A stretch of 64,000 nucleotides of DNA from Cystobacter ferrugineus (GTDB lineage Bacteria > Myxococcota > Myxococcia > Myxococcales > Myxococcaceae). Made by a program: the position numbers and the translations under genes. Below the pieces are notes generated by a model that had not been told where the DNA came from, ran no database searches, and saw only the letters and a program-made list of their open reading frames with translations. Of the stretch, positions 1 through 9,921 are shown in pieces (positions within the stretch are counted from its first letter, which is position 1; each line of letters begins with the position of its first letter). The stretch is from positions 72,475-136,474 of the forward strand of contig NZ_MPIN01000020.1 of the NCBI RefSeq assembly GCF_001887355.1, in the 5' to 3' direction.

Positions 1-1736
<1,736 letters not shown>

Positions 1737-1761
1737 GGCGTGTGTCGGTGTCTCGCCTGCT

Positions 1762-1782
1762 CCCCCTGTCGTTTCCAGGGGG
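1762..1782 (+). terminator. Hairpin after glgX
   Basis: A 7-bp stem (CCCCCTG with CAGGGGG) and 7-base loop lie 26 bases after the glgX stop. There is no T-run, so its use as a terminator is inferred from position only. Confidence 0.4.
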
Positions 1783-1795
1783 GGCGGAGGATTCT

Positions 1796-1814
1796 CTCCT
1801 GGGCTGCCCAGGAG
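1796..1814 (+). terminator. Second hairpin between glgX and the kinase gene
   Basis: A perfect 8-bp inverted repeat (CTCCTGGG with CCCAGGAG) around a 3-base loop. Together with the preceding hairpin it probably separates glgX from the downstream two-component genes. There is no T-run. Confidence 0.4.
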
Positions 1815-1944
1815 CGCGGGTCCAGCGTAGACTGGTGGACATCGTGGTGAACCCACTGCATTTCAGCCGCCGTGACCCGGGAGGAGAACTCCGGGTCGAT
1901 GTTTCCCCATCGGACCTTCCTGGCCCCGGACAGGAGGCCTGGGC

Positions 1945-3246
1945 ATGAGGCCTCGTTCGGAGGAGAGCCACCGCATCCTGGTGGTCGACGACAACCCCTC
2001 CATCCACCGGGACTTCCACCGCATCCTCACGCACTCCACCTCGGGCCTCGACGCGTTGGACGCGATGGAGTCGCGGCTCTTCGGGGAGCAGGCGCCGGAG
2101 CCACGCACCACCGCCGCCCCGTGCTTCGAGCTGGACTTCGCGTCGGCGGGGGAGGAGGGCGTGCAGTGCGTGCGCGACGCGGTGAGCGCGGGGCGCCCCT
2201 ATGCGCTGGCCTTCGTGGACGTGCGCATGCCCCCGGGGCTGGATGGCGTGGAGACGACGCTGCGCATGTGGCGCGAGTCGTCGGATCTCCAGGTGGTGCT
2301 CTGCTCGGCCTATTCGGACTACTCGTGGGACGAGCTGGTGCGCAAGCTGGAGACGAGCGAGCGGCTGCTCATCCTGCGCAAGCCCTTCGACACCATCGAG
2401 GTGCGGCAGATGGCGCACGCGCTGTGTGAGAAGTGGGAGCTGTTGCGCGCGAGCCAGCAGCGGATGCAGGGGCTGTCGCGGGCGGTGGAGGAGCGCACAC
2501 GGGCGCTGGCGGAGGCCAATACCCGGCTGTTGCACGCGCAGAAGCTCGAGGCGCTGGGGCGCATGTCGGCGGGACTGGCCCACGAGGTCAACAACCCCTT
2601 GAGCTTCATCCTGTCCAACCTGCGCCACGTGGTGCGGGGGCTCGAGTCGGTTCCCTGGACGCCCGAGTCGGAGGAGCTGCGCGAGGACTTGCGCGAGGCC
2701 AGCCGTGACGCGCTCCGGGGCGCCGAGCGCATCGCGCGCATCGTGCAGGACGTGCGTGTCTTCGCCCGGGTGGACGAGCCGCCGCGCGAGCGCGTGGACG
2801 TGTGCGAGGTGCTGGAGAGCGCCGTGCACATGGCGGCGGAGGTGCTCGGGCCGCAGCCGCGGGTGGTGCGCGCCTTCCAGGCGGTTCCCCCCGTGCTGGC
2901 CAGCGAGCATGGCCTGAGCCAGGTGTTCATCAACCTGCTCGTCAACGCGGCCCACGCGTTGCGCGGTCGCGCCCAGCCCCTGCTCCGCCTGGGTGTCTCG
3001 CGGCGGGCGGATGGCCGCGTCGCCGTGGAGGTCGAGGACAACGGGTGTGGCATCGCCCCGGAGAACCTGGGGCGGCTCTTCGAGCCCTTCTTCACGACGA
3101 AGCCCGCGGGCATGGGCACCGGCCTGGGCCTGTCCATCTGCCATGGCATCGTCACCCGTTTAGGAGGTGACATCTCCGTGGAGAGCACCCTGGGACAGGG
3201 CACGACTTTTCGTGTGATGCTGCCCGCCGCTTCCCAGGAGGGATGA
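1945..3246 (+). CDS. Hybrid receiver-histidine kinase, soluble
   Basis: A 433-residue cytoplasmic signalling protein with an N-terminal receiver and a C-terminal kinase. The receiver begins ILVVDDNPSIH (11-21), its phospho-acceptor is probably D92 in AFVDVRMPPG, and the conserved Lys is in LRKPFD (about 146). The stretch between the first acidic pair and D92 is longer than in a standard receiver. A coiled linker (about 165-200) leads to an H-box GLAHEVNNPL (H213), an N-box around 330, DNGCGIAP (366-372) and GTGLGLSICHG. There is no membrane segment and no output domain. AGGAGG seven bases before the ATG supports the start. The next gene, 45 bases on, is another kinase, so the two are probably co-transcribed. 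The input signal and partner regulator are not visible. Confidence 0.85.
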   Translation: MRPRSEESHRILVVDDNPSIHRDFHRILTHSTSGLDALDAMESRLFGEQAPEPRTTAAPCFELDFASAGEEGVQCVRDAVSAGRPYALAFVDVRMPPGLDGVETTLRMWRESSDLQVVLCSAYSDYSWDELVRKLETSERLLILRKPFDTIEVRQMAHALCEKWELLRASQQRMQGLSRAVEERTRALAEANTRLLHAQKLEALGRMSAGLAHEVNNPLSFILSNLRHVVRGLESVPWTPESEELREDLREASRDALRGAERIARIVQDVRVFARVDEPPRERVDVCEVLESAVHMAAEVLGPQPRVVRAFQAVPPVLASEHGLSQVFINLLVNAAHALRGRAQPLLRLGVSRRADGRVAVEVEDNGCGIAPENLGRLFEPFFTTKPAGMGTGLGLSICHGIVTRLGGDISVESTLGQGTTFRVMLPAASQEG

Positions 3247-3291
3247 ATCGTTCCAGCCCGGAGCGCGCTCCTCGGGAAGGCGAGGTGGCTC

Positions 3292-5166
3292 GTGTCCCTG
3301 GGTCTCCGCTCCTGGTGGCTGCGGTGTCTGGATGAATCCCTGACGGCGGAGCAGCGCCGGCTGCCCCCGGACGAGCTGGGCCGCCTCCGGGTGGTGGTGG
3401 GCTCGGTGGGCCTGTTGTTGCTGCTCGACCTGGCCTACCTGGCGATGCTGCCTTTCCATCCGCCGTCGCAGCGGGTGGTCCAGGCGCTGGTGTTGGGGGG
3501 CAACCTCCTGGTCTCCCTGGGGGTGCTGGTGCTGGTGCGCCGCATGCGCTCGCCCTTGCTGCCGTCCCTGCTGCTGTGTGGCTCGCTCGCCGTGTCGTTG
3601 CTGCTGGCCTCGCTCCTGGTGGAGCTTCCCGGCGGGGTGGTGCACGGGGTGTACATGTTGGTGCCCCTGCTGGCCGTCTACCTGCTGGGAGCGCGCAGGG
3701 GCTTCGTCTTCACCGCGCTGCTGGCCTTCAACGCGGCGTTCCTGCACGAGTTCGTCCATTCGGGCCTTGGCCAGACGCGCCCTCTCTTCGCCGAGCCGAG
3801 GCTCTCGTGGAGCAACTTCACGGCGGGCCTGTCGCTGATGCTGGGCTGGGCGCTGAGCTGGCTGTACAACACCGCGCGCGAAGAGGTCCACGCCGAGTTG
3901 CGGCGCACGCTCCAGACGCTGCGCGAGAGCGAGGGCAAGCTGAGCAGCCTCATCGAGAGCACGGACGACGTGGTGCTGTCGCTCGATGCACGCGGCCGCC
4001 TGGTGATGGCCAACCCCGGGGCCCAGCAGCTCTTCGCGCGGATGACCGATGGGGTGGTGCTCGTGCCGGGCAACCCGCTCCTGTCGCGCTGTCCCCCGGA
4101 GCTGCGCGAGTGGGTCGCGGCGCGCGGCCGCATGGCCCTCGGGGGCCAGCGCGTGCGGGCGGAGGTGGACGTGCTCGTGGAGGGGCGGCCGCGCACGGTG
4201 GATGTCCTCTTCAACCCGGTGCGCGAGGGAGAGCGGGTGGTGGGCCTCACGCTCTTCGGCAGGGATCTCACCGAGCGCAAGCGCGCCGAGCTCCAGCTCG
4301 GGGAGGTGCACCGCAGCCTGATGGACGCGTCGCGCCAGGCGGGCATGGCGGAGATCGCCACCGGGGTGCTGCACAACGTGGGCAATACGCTCAACAGCGT
4401 GAACGTCTCGGCCAGCGTGGTGATGGAGCGGCTGCGCGACTCGCGCGTGTCCGGGTTGGGGCGGGCCGTGGCGCTGCTGCGCGAGAACGAAGCCCGGCTC
4501 GGCACCTTCCTGAGCGAGGACACGCGGGGACGGCAGCTTCCCGCCTACCTGGAGGCGCTCTCGCTCCAGCTCGCCCAGGAGCGCGAGATGATGCAGGAGG
4601 AGATGCGGCGGCTCGTCCAGAGCGTGGACCACATCAGGTCCGTGGTGAGCATGCAGCAGCGCCATGCGCGCTTCAGCGGGGCGATGGAGCAGGTGTCCAT
4701 CCCCGCGCTCCTGGACGATGCCCTGCGCCTGCTCGCCGTGTCGTTCGATCGGCTGGGCATCGAGTTGCGGCGCGAGTACGCCGCGGAGGTGCCGACGGTG
4801 CTGGTGGACCGGCACAAGCTGCTGCAGATCCTCGTGAACCTGCTGAGCAACGCGCGCCATGCGCTGTTGGAGGAGGGGGTCGAGGATCGTCGGCTCACCC
4901 TGCGGGTGGAGTCGTGGGGCGAGCGGCTGCGCATCTCCGTGAGCGACAACGGGGTGGGCATCGCCCCGGAGGTGGTGCCCCGGCTCTTCAGCCAGGGCTT
5001 CACCACGAAGAAGGACGGGCACGGCTTCGGCCTGCACGCGAGCGCCCTGGCGGCGCGGGAGATGGGCGGCCAGCTCTCGTGCGCGAGCGAGGGCCGCTAT
5101 CGGGGCGCCACCTTCACCCTCGAGCTGCCCATGGGCAAGCTGACGCCCGCCGAATCAAGGGTTTGA
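3292..5166 (+). CDS. Membrane histidine kinase with PAS domain and HNVGN-type H-box
   Basis: A 624-residue sensor kinase starting at GTG. About six hydrophobic segments occupy residues 35-200, followed by a PAS-like domain (about 215-325, with [17 protein letters not shown]) and a kinase core. The presumed phospho-acceptor is H361 in [12 protein letters not shown], which differs from the usual H-E-x-x-N-P box but resembles H-box variants seen in other myxobacterial and proteobacterial kinases. The ATP-binding domain is clear ([11 protein letters not shown] near 555, HGFGLHASA near 577). It follows the hybrid kinase by 45 bases and its last 12 bases overlap the convergent aat gene. No response regulator is adjacent. 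Confidence 0.83.
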   Translation: MSLGLRSWWLRCLDESLTAEQRRLPPDELGRLRVVVGSVGLLLLLDLAYLAMLPFHPPSQRVVQALVLGGNLLVSLGVLVLVRRMRSPLLPSLLLCGSLAVSLLLASLLVELPGGVVHGVYMLVPLLAVYLLGARRGFVFTALLAFNAAFLHEFVHSGLGQTRPLFAEPRLSWSNFTAGLSLMLGWALSWLYNTAREEVHAELRRTLQTLRESEGKLSSLIESTDDVVLSLDARGRLVMANPGAQQLFARMTDGVVLVPGNPLLSRCPPELREWVAARGRMALGGQRVRAEVDVLVEGRPRTVDVLFNPVREGERVVGLTLFGRDLTERKRAELQLGEVHRSLMDASRQAGMAEIATGVLHNVGNTLNSVNVSASVVMERLRDSRVSGLGRAVALLRENEARLGTFLSEDTRGRQLPAYLEALSLQLAQEREMMQEEMRRLVQSVDHIRSVVSMQQRHARFSGAMEQVSIPALLDDALRLLAVSFDRLGIELRREYAAEVPTVLVDRHKLLQILVNLLSNARHALLEEGVEDRRLTLRVESWGERLRISVSDNGVGIAPEVVPRLFSQGFTTKKDGHGFGLHASALAAREMGGQLSCASEGRYRGATFTLELPMGKLTPAESRV

Positions 5167-5868
5167 GCCGGCGGGGGCGTCCGTCCCGCTGCTCCACCGG
5201 CCCCGGCGCGTGGGCTCGCGTTGGGCGCGGGCGAGCGCCTCGAGGAAGTGCTTGCGCGGCCAGGGCTCGGCGCCAAAGCGCGCCAGGTGCTCCGTCTCCA
5301 CCTGGCAGTCGATGAAGTGGAAGCCCCAGGACTGGAAGCGCTCCACGGCGGTGACGAAGGCCACCTTCGAGGCGTCCGGCGCGTGCGCGAACATGCTCTC
5401 GCCGAAGAAGGCCGCTCCCAGGGACACGCCGTAGAAGCCGCCCTGGAGCTCGCCCTCCGCCCACGCCTCCACCGAGTGCGCATAGCCCAGCTCGTGCAGG
5501 GTGACGTAGGCGCGCTGCATGTCGTCGGTGATCCACGTGCCGTCCTGGCCAGGACGTGGCACGCGGGCGCACGCGGCGATGACGTCGGCGAAGGCGGTGT
5601 CCCAGCGGATGTCGTAGAAGCCCGCCTTGAGCGTCTTGCGCAGCGAGCGGCCCACGTGCAGCTTCGCGGGCTCCAGCACGAAGCGGGGGTTGGGCGAGTG
5701 CCACAAGAGGGGCTGGCCCTCGTTGTACCAGGGGAAGATGCCCCGGGAGTAGGCGGCGAGCAGACGCTCGGGGCTCAGGTCTCCACCGACGGCGAGCAGA
5801 CCGGTGCGATCCGCGCGCTCGGGCGGGGGGAAGAGATTCGGGTTGTCTCCGAGCAGATAGATGGGCAC
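5155..5868 (-). CDS. aat: Leucyl/phenylalanyl-tRNA--protein transferase
   Basis: A 237-residue enzyme that transfers Leu or Phe from aminoacyl-tRNA to the N-terminus of proteins with N-terminal Arg or Lys, marking them for ClpS/ClpAP degradation (N-end rule). Family hallmarks are visible: GLLAVGGDLSPERLL, AYSRGIFPW, WHSPNPR and FFGESMFA. Length is normal for the family. The GTG start shares its G with the TAG stop of the upstream lipoprotein gene, so the two are almost certainly translationally coupled. The 3' end overlaps the convergent kinase gene by 12 bases. Confidence 0.95.
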   Translation of the reverse strand: MPIYLLGDNPNLFPPPERADRTGLLAVGGDLSPERLLAAYSRGIFPWYNEGQPLLWHSPNPRFVLEPAKLHVGRSLRKTLKAGFYDIRWDTAFADVIAACARVPRPGQDGTWITDDMQRAYVTLHELGYAHSVEAWAEGELQGGFYGVSLGAAFFGESMFAHAPDASKVAFVTAVERFQSWGFHFIDCQVETEHLARFGAEPWPRKHFLEALARAQREPTRRGRWSSGTDAPAGSNP

Positions 5869-6707
5869 TACCGCGACACGTTGAGCTTCACGTCTCCGGA
5901 CAGCGAGTAGGGCACGCGCACCAGCGGGCCGGTGAGCTCACCCGCGACCTCGTACGGCAGCGTCCCCGTGGCGATGAGCCCCCGGACCTCCGGACCCCAT
6001 GTCTCCCGCGTCACCGCCACCTCCACGGGATACACCCCGGTGGCCGCCGCGTCCACGACGTCCTGCTTGCCCAGCGTGCCCTCTCCGAGCCGCCGGCCCT
6101 GGATGCCGAGCACCCAGGTGAGCCCGTTCAGCCGCACCGGGAAGGGATTGGGGTTCTCCACGCCCAGGCGCATCACCAGGTCCACCTGCTCGTCCGAGTA
6201 GCGCGCGCCCTCCATGGCCAGCACCTTGACGCGCGGCAGCCGGGGCACGCGCACCTGCCGGGACGCGGCGAAGGGCAGGGTTCGCTCCGAGTCGCCCGAG
6301 CGCACCGTCAGGGTGCCGCGCACGGCCACGAGCAGCGAGCCCCCCTTGTCGCTCAGCGCCTCGAGGTCCTCCGGGCTCTTCACGGACGGGGTGCTCGCCT
6401 GGAAGGAGAAGGCCGTGGGGGCGCCGGGCACGAGGGGGACCCCCAGCGGCGCCGTGCCCTTCTCCAGCACCTGCCCGTTGGAGACCAGCTCGTAGTCGGC
6501 CTTCTCCAGGGTGGCCGTCTGGGGACTGGTGAGCTCGCCGGAGTAGCGCAATTCCATGCTCGCCAGGTCCTGGGTGATGACGCGCGTCTCCTCCTGGGCG
6601 AGTGAGACGGGACCCAGGGGGGGAGCGGCGGGCGGAGTGGTGGCACACCCGGAGAGCCAGGCGGCGAACGTCAGAAGGTGGACGGTGGCACGCGGGGCGA
6701 AACGCAT
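5868..6707 (-). CDS. LEA type 2 family lipoprotein
   Basis: A 279-residue predicted lipoprotein. The first 18 residues form a signal peptide ending in a lipobox (WLSGC). The rest contains two water-stress/LEA-2-like beta-sandwich units, recognisable by pairs such as MELRYSGELTSP and MRLGVENPNPFPVRLNGL; the VENPNPFPV motif is typical of the family. It probably sits in the envelope; the ligand is unknown. I chose the ATG at 6707 because the signal peptide starts there; codons upstream are antisense to the divergent gene. Its stop overlaps the aat start by one base, an unexpected operon partner. Confidence 0.8.
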   Translation of the reverse strand: MRFAPRATVHLLTFAAWLSGCATTPPAAPPLGPVSLAQEETRVITQDLASMELRYSGELTSPQTATLEKADYELVSNGQVLEKGTAPLGVPLVPGAPTAFSFQASTPSVKSPEDLEALSDKGGSLLVAVRGTLTVRSGDSERTLPFAASRQVRVPRLPRVKVLAMEGARYSDEQVDLVMRLGVENPNPFPVRLNGLTWVLGIQGRRLGEGTLGKQDVVDAAATGVYPVEVAVTRETWGPEVRGLIATGTLPYEVAGELTGPLVRVPYSLSGDVKLNVSR

Positions 6708-6773
6708 GGAGGGCAAGGTGGAGCGGGGGGCGTCTGTCCTCAAGGCATTTTGCGGTACACTGTTGACTACACC

Positions 6774-7430
6774 GTGGCCTACCTCCGCCAAAATCTCAAC
6801 AAGGTCGTCCGCGCGCTCATCCGCGATATCGCCGCGAAGATGCCGGAGTTTTCCCACGTGAAGGCCAGCCGCATCCTCGTGGTGGCCGGCGAGGCCCGGC
6901 GCGCCTCCCGGGGCACGGTCAAGCCGCTGTGCTTCCGGGGCGGCCGGTGCACGGATCCCAGTGGCCGCCGCAAGCCCATCATCCGCATCCACGGCCGGCG
7001 GATGCTCTACTGCATCACCCTGCGTCCGCGCTTCTTCCGCGCGTCCACGCCCCGGGGCCGCGTCCAGACGGTGATGCACGAGCTCTTCCACATGTCGCGC
7101 CGGTTCGACGGCACGCTGCACGCGAGGCGGCGGCACTCGGTGCTGGGCGAGGACTTCTACCGTCAGCTCAAGCCCCTGGTGCGCCGCTACCTCAAGCAGT
7201 GCCCCGCGGAGCTGCTCGAGGCGCTCGCGCGGTCGGAGGAGGTTCGGGTGTTGCAGTGGTTGGAGCGCCCCGGGCCCGCCTATGTCCCCAGTACGTTCCG
7301 CGGGCGTACGGTGTACACCGAGGAGCAGCTCTATTACGGCGTCGTCCGCATGGTGACGCACAAGCGACCCCAGCTGAAGCTCGCCAAGTCTCGGCGCAAG
7401 GAGCGCGTGGAGAAGGAGCGGGTGCATTGA
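6774..7430 (+). CDS. Small HExxH putative zinc metallopeptidase
   Basis: A 218-residue protein from a GTG at 6774 (VAYLRQNLNKVV); an upstream in-frame start at 6678 overlaps the divergent lipoprotein gene and is less likely. It carries MHELFHMSRRFDG, an HExxH zinc-site motif with H102, E103 and H106; a third ligand is not obvious. Several Cys residues precede it (CFRGGRC, 41 to 61 region). The C-terminus is very basic (RRKERVEKERVH). This layout recalls SprT-like or phage-type predicted metallopeptidases, but no family can be assigned. No signal peptide is visible, so it is probably cytoplasmic. Confidence 0.6.
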   Translation: MAYLRQNLNKVVRALIRDIAAKMPEFSHVKASRILVVAGEARRASRGTVKPLCFRGGRCTDPSGRRKPIIRIHGRRMLYCITLRPRFFRASTPRGRVQTVMHELFHMSRRFDGTLHARRRHSVLGEDFYRQLKPLVRRYLKQCPAELLEALARSEEVRVLQWLERPGPAYVPSTFRGRTVYTEEQLYYGVVRMVTHKRPQLKLAKSRRKERVEKERVH

Positions 7431-7490
7431 GCCGCCCGGCGCGCCACCGGGTGAGGCGTTGGTGGGGACGTCCGGCGCCGCTCGCGCGCG

Positions 7491-7835
7491 TCAGTTGAGG
7501 TAGCGCGGCCGCGGAGGCGCGAGGGGCTCGGCGGGCTGGTCCTTCATCAACTCCAGGCCCTGGCGGGTGAGCAGGAAGCGCACCGTGCCGGAGCCGCGCT
7601 CCGTTTCGATCTCCGCCTCGAAAGCGGGGCCCACGATGGTGCCCATCTGCACGTCCTTGCGCAGGTTGCGCACCCGTCCGGTGAGCAGATCGCCCGCCAC
7701 CGGCTGCTCCGAGTCACCGCGCCGGTAGAGGTCATACGCCGCCTGGTGCAGGGTCATGGCCAGCGCGGGCGTCAACGGCTGCGAGCTGAACAAGACCGAG
7801 ATGAGGACCCAATAGGGGGGGGACTGTTCGGCCAT
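7491..7835 (-). CDS. Hypothetical protein, 114 residues
   Basis: I do not recognise this family. The protein starts MAEQSPPYWVLISVLFSSQ, with a mildly hydrophobic N-terminus, then a mixed region with YDLYRRGDSEQPVAGD and GTVRFLLTRQGLELM, and ends in a Pro/Arg-rich tail. It could be a small DNA- or RNA-associated protein or a helical adaptor. It converges with the HExxH gene, leaving a 60-base gap. Codon use matches the neighbours. Confidence 0.6.
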   Translation of the reverse strand: MAEQSPPYWVLISVLFSSQPLTPALAMTLHQAAYDLYRRGDSEQPVAGDLLTGRVRNLRKDVQMGTIVGPAFEAEIETERGSGTVRFLLTRQGLELMKDQPAEPLAPPRPRYLN

Positions 7836-7992
7836 TGTCCGATCCTAACGCCTCTGGCGTGCGTCCCCCACCCCTTTCCACCGGAGGGCGGGCCCGGACT
7901 GCCCCGGTGCGTCATGACCCCCCGTCTCTCCCTTGCCAGGCGGAAAGGCAGTAGAGCGCGTGTCGCCTTACCCCTCTCTCATGGAGAACCCG

Positions 7993-9255
7993 ATGCTCAA
8001 GAAGAAAGTGCTTGGCGGAGCCGTGTCACTGTCGTGGGCCTTGGCGTTGCTGGGCGCGCCGGCCGTGTTCGCGGGGCCCATGGATGGCAACAGCGGCGAT
8101 GTGATGCTGCAGGGCTTCCACTGGACCTCGTACCAGACGTCCCCCTGGTGGGGCATCGTCCAGGGCAAGGCGGCGGACATCGGCGCCAGCGGCTTCTCCA
8201 TGGTGTGGCTGCCGCCCTCCAGCGACGCGGCCTCCGCCGAGGGCTACCTGCCGCGCCAGCTCAGCGTGCTCAACAGCCGCTATGGCACCGAGGCGCAGCT
8301 CAAGGCGGCCATCGGCGCGCTGCACACCTACAACGTGAAGGCCATCGCGGACATCGTCATCAACCACCGCGTGGGCACCACCAACTGGGCGGACTTCACC
8401 AACCCCACCTGGGGCTCGTGGGCGGTGACGCGCGGGGACGAGTGGACGAGCGCCACGGGCAACGCGGACACCGGGGATGGCTACGGGGCGGCGCGCGACC
8501 TGGACCACACCAACGCCACGGTGCAGGGCGACCTGAAGAGCTGGATGAACTGGCTCAAGTCCAGCATCGGCTACGACGGATGGCGCTATGACTACGTGAA
8601 GGGCTACAACGGCTCGTACGTGGGCAACTACAACACCGCCACGGTGCCCTACTTCTCCGTGGGCGAGCTGTGGACGGACCTCAACCTCGGCAACCCCGAT
8701 GCCCACCGGCAGCAGCTCATGAACTGGCTGGACGCCACGGGCGGCAAGTCGACGGTGTTCGACTTCACCACCAAGGGCATCCTCCAGCAGGCCGTGCAGT
8801 ACAACGAGTTCTGGCGGCTGCGTGACAGCGCGGGCAAGCCCTCGGGGGCCATCGGGTGGTGGCCGGCCAAGTCGGTGACCTTCATCGACAACCACGACAC
8901 GGGGCCGAGCACCTCGGGCACGAGCCAGAACCACTGGCCCTTCCCCAGCGACAAGGTCATGCAGGGCTACGCCTACATCCTCACGCACCCGGGTGTCCCG
9001 TGCGTCTACTGGGTGCACTTCTACGACTGGGGCCACAAGGAGGCCATCAAGACGCTGATGTCCATCCGCAAGGCCAAGGGCATCCACTCCACGTCGGCGG
9101 TGAGCATCCAGGTGGCGGACTCGAGCCGGTATGCCGCCATCATCACCGGCACGAAGGGCAGCGTGGCGATGAAGATCGGCCCGGGTGACTGGTCGCCGGG
9201 CGCGGGCTGGACGCTGGGGACCTCGGGCACCAACTACGCCGTCTGGACGAAGTAG
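7993..9255 (+). CDS. Secreted alpha-amylase (GH13)
   Basis: A 420-residue extracellular endo-amylase that hydrolyses alpha-1,4 bonds in starch or glycogen. A signal peptide (MLKKKVLGG... ending in AVFA) precedes the barrel. GH13 regions are complete: DIVINHR, nucleophile in GWRYDYVKG (D200), acid/base in VGELW (E225) and FIDNHD (D302). A short C-terminal beta-sheet domain follows, as in the plant/archaeal-like subfamily, and there is no carbohydrate-binding module. ATG 7993 is preferred over ATG 7981 because GGAGAA lies seven bases upstream of it. It would feed maltodextrins to uptake; no transporter is nearby. Confidence 0.93.
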   Translation: MLKKKVLGGAVSLSWALALLGAPAVFAGPMDGNSGDVMLQGFHWTSYQTSPWWGIVQGKAADIGASGFSMVWLPPSSDAASAEGYLPRQLSVLNSRYGTEAQLKAAIGALHTYNVKAIADIVINHRVGTTNWADFTNPTWGSWAVTRGDEWTSATGNADTGDGYGAARDLDHTNATVQGDLKSWMNWLKSSIGYDGWRYDYVKGYNGSYVGNYNTATVPYFSVGELWTDLNLGNPDAHRQQLMNWLDATGGKSTVFDFTTKGILQQAVQYNEFWRLRDSAGKPSGAIGWWPAKSVTFIDNHDTGPSTSGTSQNHWPFPSDKVMQGYAYILTHPGVPCVYWVHFYDWGHKEAIKTLMSIRKAKGIHSTSAVSIQVADSSRYAAIITGTKGSVAMKIGPGDWSPGAGWTLGTSGTNYAVWTK

Positions 9256-9276
9256 CGTGCTAGCGTCGCGGGGGCG

Positions 9277-9918
9277 ATGATTCCGTTCACCCGCAACTAC
9301 ACCGATCGCTCCAACAACTACGGCTTCCAGTTCGAGTTCAAGTGCGACAAGTGTCACAACGGGCACTTGTCGCCCTTCATCGCCAACAAGGTGGGCATGG
9401 CGGCCGGGTTGCTCCAGGCGGCGGGCTCGTTCTTCGGGGGGACGCTGTCCCGGGCGGCCTACGCGGGAGAGCACGTGAAGGACGCCTTGCGCGGCAGTGC
9501 CTGGGACGAGGCCTACGCCGAGGCGGTGGAGGAGGCCCGCAAGCACTTCAAGCACTGTACCCGCTGCGGCCAGTGGGTCTGCCCCCAGGCGTGCTGGAAC
9601 GAGGCCCGGGGCCTGTGCGAGTCCTGCGCCCCGAACCTCCACGAAGAGGCCGCGCACATCCAGGCCCAGGTGTCCGTGGAGCAGGCGTGGACGAAGGCGC
9701 GCGGGGTGGATCAGGTGGAGTCCCTGGACATGAAGGCCCCGCGCTCGGTGGCCCCGTCCGCCTGTCCGCACTGCGCCGCGCGCATCGCGGGGGGCAAGTT
9801 CTGCTCCGAATGTGGCAAGCCGCTCGCGGTGGCCCGCGCCTTCTGCACCCAGTGCGGCACGGAGCTGGCGCCCCAGGCGCGCTTCTGCTCCGAGTGCGGC
9901 ACGGCCCGCGGCGGGTGA
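9277..9918 (+). CDS. Zinc-ribbon protein
   Basis: A 213-residue protein, 21 bases after the amylase. It contains an N-terminal CxxC pair (CDKCH, residue 23), a middle cluster (HCTRCGQWVCPQACW, then CESC) and two C-terminal double zinc ribbons (CPHC with CSEC; CTQC with CSEC). The middle part contains Gly/Ala-rich LLQAAGSFFGG, which could touch a membrane. Structural zinc binding is well supported; the function is unknown. It ends three bases before the convergent ATPase gene. Confidence 0.7.
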   Translation: MIPFTRNYTDRSNNYGFQFEFKCDKCHNGHLSPFIANKVGMAAGLLQAAGSFFGGTLSRAAYAGEHVKDALRGSAWDEAYAEAVEEARKHFKHCTRCGQWVCPQACWNEARGLCESCAPNLHEEAAHIQAQVSVEQAWTKARGVDQVESLDMKAPRSVAPSACPHCAARIAGGKFCSECGKPLAVARAFCTQCGTELAPQARFCSECGTARGG

Positions 9919-9921
9919 GCG

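Noticed and set aside
5868..7427. Long minus-strand frame as one 519-residue gene
   Set aside because: Its first half is antisense to the HExxH gene; only the part from ATG 6707 begins with a lipoprotein signal.
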